From Sphingobacterium psychroaquaticum (GTDB lineage Bacteria; Bacteroidota; Bacteroidia; Sphingobacteriales; Sphingobacteriaceae), in NCBI RefSeq assembly GCF_900177625.1, contig NZ_FXAU01000004.1, forward strand, positions 343,697-407,696: a stretch of 64,000 bases of DNA, in the 5' to 3' direction. Position numbers and translations under genes: made by a program. Shown here piece by piece: positions 34,985 through 42,997 of this stretch (position 1 is its first letter; every line of letters starts with the position of its first letter). Under the pieces are notes generated by a model. That model was not told where the DNA came from, ran no database searches, and saw only the letters and a program-made list of their open reading frames with translations.

Positions 34985-36241
34985 CTATTCTTTATTAACG
35001 TTTGATGTAAGCAGAGACCTATACAGCTCTGAATACTTTCTAGAAAGGAGTGAACTATCATATAAATCAACAATTTTCTTCCGTCCCTCATTAGCAAGCT
35101 GATCATAATTTGATTCATTTAAAATCCATTTAATCCCAAACGCTAGGTCTTGTGTGTCGTAAGATTTTGCCAAATATCCTGTTTTCTTATGCTCCACGAT
35201 ATCTAGTATACCTGTATGCGCAAATGCCACTACTGGAGTACCACAAGCCATCGATTCAGTAGCGGTTTGTCCAAAAGCCTCTTGTAAGCTTGGGATTATC
35301 ATAATATCAACAGCACTATATAAGCTTGCAAGACTAATGTCATCACTTAAATGTCCCAAATAATGGGTTTTTATTCCAGACCACACTTTCTCTTTCGGTT
35401 CACTACTACCAAAAACGATAAACTCAATTTCACAATCTTCTATGGTATTTAAAGCTTCTAATAAAAGAGAATAACCTTTATTAATGTCGCTTGTAGCACT
35501 TATTGCTCCAAAAAGTAGAAGTTTTTTGTTCTGGGGAAAATTCCACAAAACCCTAGCATCCATTTTTTTCATAGGTTTAAAAATAGAGGTATCAATTGGG
35601 TTACCAATATTGACGACTCTATGTTTTCCTAATAATGGGCTGGATTTAATATTATTTTCCATCCACTTACTCAATGCAACAATTGTCATTTCTGGAAGTT
35701 GAGAGAAAATTTTTTCCTTTCTTTTAAAGACAGCACTACTCAAATCATTTACTTTATCGCTACCAAGTCTTGGACAAGCTCCACATCCCTGTTTAAATCT
35801 TTCACAGTCCCACATAATATGACATCCTCCTGTAAAGGCCCAATTATCATGTAAAGTCCAAACTATAGGAGCCTTAATCCGTCGAAGATCCTCAATTCTT
35901 ATCATCCCCCCACAAATCCAATGTAAATGAACAATATCTGGTTCAAAAGAATTTATTTTGTCCACAATATTACTGAAACCAAACCAAGATGGACTAAAAA
36001 GTGTCGCTGATCTCCTTTTATAAACTTTTAACGGCAAAACATCGATTAATGGCCGCAACTTTCCTATTAACTTTTGAAAGAATGACTTTTGGTATATACT
36101 AACTGTGTAATCATCTCCCAACTTTTGCTGCACTAACATTTCGGAATTAATCTCCTCTCTTAGAAGTGATCGATGTAATCTATATGTTGCTCGTGCAGCT
36201 CCCCCAAAAGAATCGGAGGTATTAATAATTAAAATTTTCAT
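34985..36241 (-). CDS. Family 4 glycosyltransferase (WcaC-like)
   Basis: GT-B, 418 aa. The N-terminus NTSDSFGGAARATYRLH and HLHWICGGM, WTLHDNWAFTGGCHI are typical of the WcaC-like subgroup, with a Cys-rich stretch (CERFKQGCGACPRLG) characteristic of it. C-terminal domain: FGAISATSDINKG, IIPSLQEAFGQTATESMACGTPVVAF with the EX7E pattern. Substrate unknown. It precedes the WcaE-like GT2 by 5 bases. Confidence 0.9.
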   Translation of the reverse strand: MKILIINTSDSFGGAARATYRLHRSLLREEINSEMLVQQKLGDDYTVSIYQKSFFQKLIGKLRPLIDVLPLKVYKRRSATLFSPSWFGFSNIVDKINSFEPDIVHLHWICGGMIRIEDLRRIKAPIVWTLHDNWAFTGGCHIMWDCERFKQGCGACPRLGSDKVNDLSSAVFKRKEKIFSQLPEMTIVALSKWMENNIKSSPLLGKHRVVNIGNPIDTSIFKPMKKMDARVLWNFPQNKKLLLFGAISATSDINKGYSLLLEALNTIEDCEIEFIVFGSSEPKEKVWSGIKTHYLGHLSDDISLASLYSAVDIMIIPSLQEAFGQTATESMACGTPVVAFAHTGILDIVEHKKTGYLAKSYDTQDLAFGIKWILNESNYDQLANEGRKKIVDLYDSSLLSRKYSELYRSLLTSNVNKE

Positions 36242-36283
36242 AACAGAAAAAGATATTCATCAAACAATCCAGTCAAAATTTTA

Positions 36284-37252
36284 CTATTTACTTCTAGCCC
36301 CCATTTTCAACAAAAATTTAATTGGTCTCTTGAATTTTAAGGCAGTTTTAGATAGTAAATCTGCGAACAAAATCTTTAATTTATTTTTTTCATAATACTT
36401 TTCATTGATGGATTTAATACGACCTAAATCATTCTTGGCAAGACCTAAATTAAGTAAAAATTTTAGACTTGTAAATCGATGTTGTAGTCTTGAATCGAAC
36501 TTAGAGAGTATAGTTTTTGACTTTTCACCGATAACATTAGAGAATAATTGATACTCAAAACTGGCATCTTTAAACGTCACCTGCATTAAATCATAGTTCT
36601 TCTCTATATAACGAAGACATACCACCGATGAACTTGGAACCACAATGCGGGGTATATCCCCGAGTTCGTATCTTCGAAAAAAAGACAACCAAAAACACCC
36701 ATAAGCATGAGACGTACCAAACAGATATTTAAAATCCTCAGGTTTCATAAACTCCCTCTTAACAAGCAAGTTTCCATAAGTACAATACTCTTTTAGTTCT
36801 AAAAGTGCCTCCTCGAAATCAAAATATCTTTTATTTTTAAAACCGATCAATTCAACCCCTACTTCGTTTTGATCACTTACCCTTAAAGCATTAAATACCG
36901 CCAGGTCAACCTCTTCATTATTAATTAAATCATAAATATCTTTCAAAGCATTTGTTTGTAGATAATCATCGTCACCTATCAAAAAAAGGTATTCCCCAAC
37001 AGCATGTCTAACGGCTTCAAACATACTGTGGTCTATTTCAAGTCTAATATCTCCTTTAGTATATGTAATATTAAAAGATTCAGATAAAACACTAATCTCT
37101 TTTTCAACTTCAGTATAATCTGAATCGGAACAGTTATTGTAAATACAGATTTCAAATTGAGTACTAAAATCTACATCCGAACAGATAGACCGAATTGTCT
37201 GAATAAGATAATGTGCTCTATTAAGAGTAGGAATACAAAAGGAAACAATCAT
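36284..37252 (-). CDS. Family 2 glycosyltransferase (abequosyltransferase-like)
   Basis: GT-A, 322 aa. SFCIPTLNRAHYLIQTI, EICIYNNCSDSDY and FLIGDDDYL (DxD) are seen. The N-terminal wording resembles transferases for CDP-linked deoxysugars such as RfbV; the neighbouring rfbF/rfbG genes make a CDP-sugar donor plausible (inference). It sits between two AT-rich short gaps. Confidence 0.85.
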   Translation of the reverse strand: MIVSFCIPTLNRAHYLIQTIRSICSDVDFSTQFEICIYNNCSDSDYTEVEKEISVLSESFNITYTKGDIRLEIDHSMFEAVRHAVGEYLFLIGDDDYLQTNALKDIYDLINNEEVDLAVFNALRVSDQNEVGVELIGFKNKRYFDFEEALLELKEYCTYGNLLVKREFMKPEDFKYLFGTSHAYGCFWLSFFRRYELGDIPRIVVPSSSVVCLRYIEKNYDLMQVTFKDASFEYQLFSNVIGEKSKTILSKFDSRLQHRFTSLKFLLNLGLAKNDLGRIKSINEKYYEKNKLKILFADLLSKTALKFKRPIKFLLKMGARSK

Positions 37253-37272
37253 TTTAATATATTTAATGACAT

Positions 37273-38646
37273 CTAAAAGGGAAAAACCATTTTAAAATCT
37301 AAAAAACTAATTTCTAGATTTTTGAATACTTTTTTAACCCAAAACCAATAGTTAAAAGCGAGTTGAGTAAATAGCTGAGGGAGAATAACAGCATAAAACG
37401 AGGGAAGAACCCAACAAAGAATAAAAGTCGAAGAGATTATTATTATAGCAGAGATTGCATAGGGTCTCATGTAACTTAAATTGCCTTCTGAGAACAATAT
37501 AAAAGTAGACATGTTTTGAATTTGATCCAAAAGAAGAATTAATAATACAAGCGAAAGGGGGATTGGAGGCATTACAGACATATTGCTACCAATTAATTCC
37601 AAGAGTTTATTACCAAACAATACTAATACTAGTCCACCACAACTTATAGATAAACTAGAAATTAATATACTAGCTGTAAATACTTTCTTCAATCCACTTT
37701 TATCCGATAAATAAACCATAGAGTTGATTTGAGGCAAATGAGTATAAAAATACATAAAAGAGACCTCTGAAAGCATGAACACCAGATTCATTGAAAAAGC
37801 AAATATACCGGCCTCTCTTAAAGGAAGAAATAATGATATAATTATAATACCAGATCTGTATATTGCTATTGAGGAAATTGATGCAACGCTAACTCTGTAC
37901 GTAACACTCCATATTTCCTTAAAAGCTGAAAAATCAAACTTAACCTTTTCAACAGGAATTAATGGTCTTATTTCTTTTTCATATAACCGGTAAAGAAAAA
38001 ATCTATTAAACAAAATTGCGATAAAGCCAGAAGCACAAATAGCAATTAGTCCTCCGCCACATACAACCCCCACAATAGCAAAAACCATTGATAGCAAAAT
38101 GCCATAAACAGTTATTTTTTGAGTTTCCTTTATAAGACCTTTACTTTCCAATACAATCGTAAGATAATTATAAAAAAAATTCAAAATTGTACTTCCGATT
38201 AAAAAAGCCCAAGAGAAATATATTTGACTTTTATTCTCTACCCCCTTTCCTATATGATATATATATAAAGTTCCGAAAGTCGATAATGAAAAAAAAAGAA
38301 CGACAGATGTATAAGCATAAAACCTCTTCATTACTGTAAGAGTCTTCATCAAATCTGACGCACTTATATTTCTGATATTTGAAGACTCAATATTATCTTT
38401 AAATTTATCTAGTGTATAACTACTACCTGACAATATTTGTGTCACATTACGCGAAAAAACATTGCTAAATCCAAGATCAAAAACGGCTATTAAAGCTGTT
38501 ATGGAAGAAAACAGGGCCCAAATTGAAATCTGATCACTAGGTAGAAACCTAAGAATCAAAGGAAGTAAAATAACACTCTGTCCAATTCTCAAAAATTTCG
38601 AGAAATATGTCCAAAGTATATCGAACCGATCTATCTTTATAATCAT
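37273..38646 (-). CDS. Wzx-like O-unit flippase
   Basis: 457 aa with 12 or so hydrophobic helices, MATE/MOP superfamily topology. The N-terminus (ILWTYFSKFLRIGQSVILLPLILRF, about 8-32) resembles the RfbX/PST flippases, and FDLGFSNVFSRNVTQ is a recognisable PST phrase. It would translocate undecaprenyl-linked oligosaccharide across the inner membrane. It pairs with the Wzy-like and Wzz-like proteins in this cluster. Confidence 0.88.
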   Translation of the reverse strand: MIIKIDRFDILWTYFSKFLRIGQSVILLPLILRFLPSDQISIWALFSSITALIAVFDLGFSNVFSRNVTQILSGSSYTLDKFKDNIESSNIRNISASDLMKTLTVMKRFYAYTSVVLFFSLSTFGTLYIYHIGKGVENKSQIYFSWAFLIGSTILNFFYNYLTIVLESKGLIKETQKITVYGILLSMVFAIVGVVCGGGLIAICASGFIAILFNRFFLYRLYEKEIRPLIPVEKVKFDFSAFKEIWSVTYRVSVASISSIAIYRSGIIIISLFLPLREAGIFAFSMNLVFMLSEVSFMYFYTHLPQINSMVYLSDKSGLKKVFTASILISSLSISCGGLVLVLFGNKLLELIGSNMSVMPPIPLSLVLLILLLDQIQNMSTFILFSEGNLSYMRPYAISAIIIISSTFILCWVLPSFYAVILPQLFTQLAFNYWFWVKKVFKNLEISFLDFKMVFPF

Positions 38647-38673
38647 TTAAAAAAGTATAGCAAAACTACTACA

Positions 38674-39081
38674 TCAAAATTCCATATAGGCAATAGTATC
38701 AACAGGATCAAATAACTGATCAGAATAAGCTAATAAAATAAAATTATTATCAGACTTATTGACAAATATATGTGCGACATTATTAGGAACAAAAATGGTC
38801 TCTGGTATTTCGGACGATAGATTAATCAATAGTTTCTCACCTGATTTAACATCAACTAGTTTTAATTGACATTTTCCTTCAATTAATGTAAACCATTCAT
38901 TTGCTTGAACATGATAATGTCCCCCCTTCGATTCTCCTTTAATCCCACTCGTTATGTAAACTTCTCCAGTATATTTAGGTAGGTTTTCCTCAAAACCATC
39001 AATTACCTTCAAGAACCACCCTCTACTGTCCTTTATAATTTTTCTGGGAATAACCTTTACTTTTTTTGATAATAATGTCAT
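38674..39081 (-). CDS. Cupin-type sugar epimerase (WxcM/RmlC-like) in the CDP-sugar branch
   Basis: 135 aa cupin: IIKDSRGWFLKVIDGFE, the metal-like GGHYHVQANEWFTLIEGKC and PNNVAHIFVN. It overlaps the reductase gene by 4 bases (ATGA-type coupling). Together with rfbF, rfbG and the reductase it forms a four-gene module, so epimerisation of CDP-4-keto-6-deoxyglucose at C3 and/or C5 is the best inference. Confidence 0.78.
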   Translation of the reverse strand: MTLLSKKVKVIPRKIIKDSRGWFLKVIDGFEENLPKYTGEVYITSGIKGESKGGHYHVQANEWFTLIEGKCQLKLVDVKSGEKLLINLSSEIPETIFVPNNVAHIFVNKSDNNFILLAYSDQLFDPVDTIAYMEF

Positions 39082-39944
39082 AATTTATATGAATCAATAG
39101 TCTTTTTAATACCTTCATTTAAACTGAATTTAGGCGTCCATCCCAAATTTTGTAAAATAGAAATATCCGCGTTGGAACATAATAATTCTGTTTTTCTCAT
39201 AGGAATACTTCCAAATAAGAGCCTTGTTTGACTCTTTGAAGATTCTTTTATTATCTCAACAAGATTTCTGATAGAAACAGTTTCTCCCGACCCTAATGGC
39301 ACATCAGTAAATCCTGAAAAAAGACTGATATTTCCTATAACACATCTATATGCACTAATTACATCATCGATAAAGATAAAGTCTCTTAATTGCGTTCCTG
39401 CGGTAAGTTCAATATCAGGTACATTTTTCTTCATTTTACCAATCATTGCTGTTACAAATTTAGAATCATCGTCATCAGGTCCATAGAAATGTTCTAGTAA
39501 AAGATTTATTGTTACAATTTGAGAGGAGAAATAATTAAGCCATTCAGAAAACTGACTTTTAAATAAAGAATAATGATTAGTCAAATATGGTAAAGATGTA
39601 CCTGTATTTAAAAAATATTTTACCTTGTTACCTACAGCAGCATGTAACAAACGTAATGGAAAGTCAAGATTCGCCTCTTTAATTTCAAAAATATTCTCTC
39701 CTTTTCTTCCATATAGAGTAGCAAAATGAATAATAAGGTCAACATTGTTTTCTTTGAATGCAGAATCTATACCCGCGTCATCAGATGGATAAAATTTTAT
39801 ATTATCTGAAAGAGCCTTCAAGTTCGAGATATTGGAACTATCTCTTTTTAACACACAAATAGTATATCCCTCCTGTATAATACTCTGTACAAATTTGAGT
39901 CCTAAATATCCTGTAGCACCAGTTATTAAAATAGTTCTAACCAT
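39078..39944 (-). CDS. NAD(P)-dependent CDP-4-keto-6-deoxyhexose reductase (RfbJ-like)
   Basis: An extended SDR, 288 aa. GATGYLGLKF (glycine motif), FLNTGTSLP and YSLFKSQFSEW (Tyr-x3-Lys catalytic pair), then TQLRDFIFIDDVISAY. The NTGTSLP wording resembles CDP-abequose/paratose synthases. It is placed directly after rfbG. Product stereochemistry cannot be read from sequence. Confidence 0.82.
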   Translation of the reverse strand: MVRTILITGATGYLGLKFVQSIIQEGYTICVLKRDSSNISNLKALSDNIKFYPSDDAGIDSAFKENNVDLIIHFATLYGRKGENIFEIKEANLDFPLRLLHAAVGNKVKYFLNTGTSLPYLTNHYSLFKSQFSEWLNYFSSQIVTINLLLEHFYGPDDDDSKFVTAMIGKMKKNVPDIELTAGTQLRDFIFIDDVISAYRCVIGNISLFSGFTDVPLGSGETVSIRNLVEIIKESSKSQTRLLFGSIPMRKTELLCSNADISILQNLGWTPKFSLNEGIKKTIDSYKL

Positions 39945-41016
39945 TTAAAAAATCATTTATTTGTTCTCTTGTAAAGCAAGAAATACTACCAATGTTATAT
40001 TTAAACTCTTTATACCAGTCCATCGTCATTTTAACCGCTAATTTCGCGTTCATTCTAGGATGCCAGTGCAGTTCCGCAGCCACTTTACTTATATCTAGCT
40101 TTAGTAGGCCGGCCTCGTGCAGCTGTCCTCCAATGCCGTCAATTACATAAGTTCCATCAGGCCAACTTAGTTGTGCCAATTTCATCATTTCCTCGACTGT
40201 TAAAGCATCTGTTACCTCCGGTCCAAAATTATATTCTTTACTAAAACCTAGTGGATCTTCATATAATCTTGCCCCTAACAATAAATATCCAAATATTGGT
40301 TCTAAAACATGTTGCCAAGGTCTTATTGCTTGAGGATTTCTAATTAAAACAGGTTGACCTATTGAAAATGCTTTAATAATATCAGGAATTAACCGATCTT
40401 TAGACCAATCTCCTCCTCCTATAACATTCCCTGCTCTTGCAACTGCAATCCCTTTTTTATGTTGATTCAAGTTTTTAGAATTAAAAAAAGAATTTCGATA
40501 TGAATCAATAATCAACTCAGCACAGGCTTTACTTGCGCTATACGGATCATACCCTCCTAAACGGTCATTTTCTCTGTAAGGGTACTCCCATTCCTTATTA
40601 TGATAAACCTTATCAGTTGTAATTAAAACAATCGCACAAGGATTCGCCAATCGCCTAACAGCTTCTAAAACATTTGCAGTACCTATAGCGTTCACTTCAA
40701 AAGTTTCAACAGGCTGTTCATATGACAATCTTACTAATGGTTGAGCAGCTAAATGAAAAACAAAATCGGGCCTGAATGAACTAATCTCCAGACTCAATCG
40801 ATCTGCATCTCTGATATCTCCTATAACAGATTCACACAAGCTATCACCTTCAGTCAAATTAAATAAATCGATTTCGGTTTTAGGCTGTAAAGCATACCCC
40901 TTAACATTTGCACCAAGTAAGCTTAAGAAGTTTAACATCCAAGCCCCTTTAAATCCGGTATGCCCCGTAAGGAAAACTCTCTTTCCTTTATATATTCTCT
41001 TTAATTCTTCAAACAT
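39937..41016 (-). CDS. rfbG: CDP-glucose 4,6-dehydratase
   Basis: Forms CDP-4-keto-6-deoxyglucose. KGKRVFLTGHTGFKGAWML holds the NAD-binding glycine motif. VLITTDKVYHNKEW and YDPYSASKACAEL supply the catalytic Tyr/Lys, and RAGNVIGGGDWSKDRLIPD is the family signature. I use ATG at 41016 (359 aa), one base after the rfbF stop; a longer reading would start at GTG inside rfbF and adds residues not seen in the family. Confidence 0.95.
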   Translation of the reverse strand: MFEELKRIYKGKRVFLTGHTGFKGAWMLNFLSLLGANVKGYALQPKTEIDLFNLTEGDSLCESVIGDIRDADRLSLEISSFRPDFVFHLAAQPLVRLSYEQPVETFEVNAIGTANVLEAVRRLANPCAIVLITTDKVYHNKEWEYPYRENDRLGGYDPYSASKACAELIIDSYRNSFFNSKNLNQHKKGIAVARAGNVIGGGDWSKDRLIPDIIKAFSIGQPVLIRNPQAIRPWQHVLEPIFGYLLLGARLYEDPLGFSKEYNFGPEVTDALTVEEMMKLAQLSWPDGTYVIDGIGGQLHEAGLLKLDISKVAAELHWHPRMNAKLAVKMTMDWYKEFKYNIGSISCFTREQINDFLNG

Positions 41017-41017
41017 A

Positions 41018-41794
41018 TTACCATATTTTCCATTTCGCATTGCCACCGGACCATAATTCCTCTAGTTCAATTCTATCTCTTAGAGCATCCATCGGTTTCC
41101 AAAACCCCTTATGCTTATATGCGGCAAGCTGTCCATCATTTGCGATCTCTATCAATGGCTTCTTTTCCCACTGTATATTATCCATATCTTCTTTCAAGTA
41201 GTTAAAAATGCCTGGCTCCAAAACAAAAAAACCACCATTAACCCACATTCCATCCCCCTGAGGTTTCTCAACAAAATGACTAACCTTCCCTTCTTCACTA
41301 ATTTCAATATTACCAAATCTTCCCGGTGTTTGAACACTTGTTAAAGTTGCAAGCCTGCCATGTTTTTTATGAAAACTAACCAGTTCATCAATATTTACAT
41401 CGGCTACTCCATCACCATAGGTCAACATAAAAGTATGATTGCCTACATACTTCTGAATACGTTTAATTCTGCCGGCGGTATTGGTATGTAAACCTGTATC
41501 TACAAGAGTTACTTTAAAAGATTCCGAGTTAGAAAAGTGTACGTCGACTTTATTTTTCGCAAGTTCAATCGTAACGTCAGAATTATAAAGATAATAGTTC
41601 AAAAAATATTCCTTAATAATTTGTGCCTTATAACCCAAACATATCACGAAATCATTGTATCCATATGTCTCGTAAATTTTCATGATATGCCATAAAATTG
41701 GTTTTCCTCCAATTTCCACCATTGGTTTGGGTCTAGCTTCAGTTTCTTCCATCAGACGAGTTCCTAATCCACCCGCCAACAATACTACTTTCAT
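41018..41794 (-). CDS. rfbF: Glucose-1-phosphate cytidylyltransferase
   Basis: Activates glucose-1-phosphate to CDP-glucose. Nucleotidyltransferase signature LLAGGLGTRLMEETEARPKP, then PMVEIGGKPILWHIMKIYETYG, the RfbF-specific LMLTYGDGVADV-type phrase (here FMLTYGDGVADVNID) and WVNGGFFVLEP. 258 aa, as expected. First gene of the CDP-sugar module. Confidence 0.96.
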   Translation of the reverse strand: MKVVLLAGGLGTRLMEETEARPKPMVEIGGKPILWHIMKIYETYGYNDFVICLGYKAQIIKEYFLNYYLYNSDVTIELAKNKVDVHFSNSESFKVTLVDTGLHTNTAGRIKRIQKYVGNHTFMLTYGDGVADVNIDELVSFHKKHGRLATLTSVQTPGRFGNIEISEEGKVSHFVEKPQGDGMWVNGGFFVLEPGIFNYLKEDMDNIQWEKKPLIEIANDGQLAAYKHKGFWKPMDALRDRIELEELWSGGNAKWKIW

Positions 41795-41906
41795 TTATAC
41801 AATCTTTTTTTACAAAACTTATATTGAATATGTTAAAAATCTTTCTATCAGATAAAAGAAAAAAATCAATATCTGATAATTTTACTAATATTAATACTCA
41901 AAGCTA

Positions 41907-42992
41907 TCAATCTAATACACGAAACATGATCTTCCTAAACACGATGAAAACGGCAGTAAGAACAGTTAAAAAGATACTACAAAAAAAAACAGATTTAAGC
42001 TTTCCAATTCTTTCAACACTCAATGGATAAATAGGTTCATCGACTTTCTGTATTAATGGTGCTTCCTTCATTAAAGCCATTTTGGACATCTCCAAATTCT
42101 GCACAAGCTGCCCTAATATCGCCTTATTAGTCTCTGCCGAAAATTGAGACCTTTGTGAAGGAACTATACGTTGCGCTTGCTTCGTCAAATTCAAATTTGG
42201 CGTTGCATCAACAATTATTGCTGCAGAAGAGATAGCTCCATTCATCACAGCTCTCACAGAGTCAGTCTTATGTTGTAAAATCACTATGTTATCCAACGAT
42301 TTTTTTGTCTTAGTTTGTATGTAAAATTCATTTACTTCCATCACAAGAGCTTCATTAAACTCTTTAGCAAAAACCTCATTTTCCGATTTCACATCAATCT
42401 TGATAATCGACATTTTTTTATCCGGTTTTCCGACTTGAAGAATATTTTTATTTATTTCTAAGACTGCTTTGGATAGTATACTATCTCTTTGCCTTTGGAT
42501 TATTGGCGTTTTCTGATGATGCAATTTAAAGTCTATAGACAACAATCCGGGAGTCTTTTCTTTCCAAACCTCTTTGGTTTTACTCAAGTCTATATATTTA
42601 TCTATTAGTAATTGTGCACTATCGCTAACAGAGGGCCTAAGAAGAGCCGCTTCAATCATCTTACGCGATTTATACAACTCTAAAAGATTATCACCTTGAA
42701 AGATCCCCCCTCCACCACTACTCAGATCGATGCCAATCATAGCCGCCATACCCATATATTGAGACAATCCACCTCCACTATTTTCTCCTGACTCCAGAAC
42801 GAATGTTGTTGTTGCTGTATAAATCGGTTTTTTTACTTTCGAATAGAGAATACCGATCCCTGCCCCAAAGAATCCAGCAATTAGTAATATATACCATTTA
42901 GAAAATAAATAGACTCCCCATTGTTTAATATTAATGAATAGATCCTTCAAAGAAATTTCTTGTTCACTCTTATTTGCTGCACTATCCATCAT
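41907..42992 (-). CDS. Wzz-like chain-length determinant protein
   Basis: A polysaccharide co-polymerase that sets glycan length. Two transmembrane helices, at about 35-53 and 330-350, flank a large periplasmic coiled-coil domain, and the helix before TM2 carries a PxxP-like segment (PIYPLSVERIGKLKS). There is no cytoplasmic tyrosine-kinase domain, so it is class 1 or 2a. 361 aa. It follows the SLBB exporter gene by 5 bases. Confidence 0.88.
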   Translation of the reverse strand: MMDSAANKSEQEISLKDLFINIKQWGVYLFSKWYILLIAGFFGAGIGILYSKVKKPIYTATTTFVLESGENSGGGLSQYMGMAAMIGIDLSSGGGGIFQGDNLLELYKSRKMIEAALLRPSVSDSAQLLIDKYIDLSKTKEVWKEKTPGLLSIDFKLHHQKTPIIQRQRDSILSKAVLEINKNILQVGKPDKKMSIIKIDVKSENEVFAKEFNEALVMEVNEFYIQTKTKKSLDNIVILQHKTDSVRAVMNGAISSAAIIVDATPNLNLTKQAQRIVPSQRSQFSAETNKAILGQLVQNLEMSKMALMKEAPLIQKVDEPIYPLSVERIGKLKSVFFCSIFLTVLTAVFIVFRKIMFRVLD

Positions 42993-42997
42993 TATCT

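Noticed and set aside
40990..41046. Longer rfbG start inside rfbF
   Set aside because: It would use a GTG and add ten residues not found in the family, while ATG at 41016 directly follows the rfbF stop and gives the normal N-terminus.
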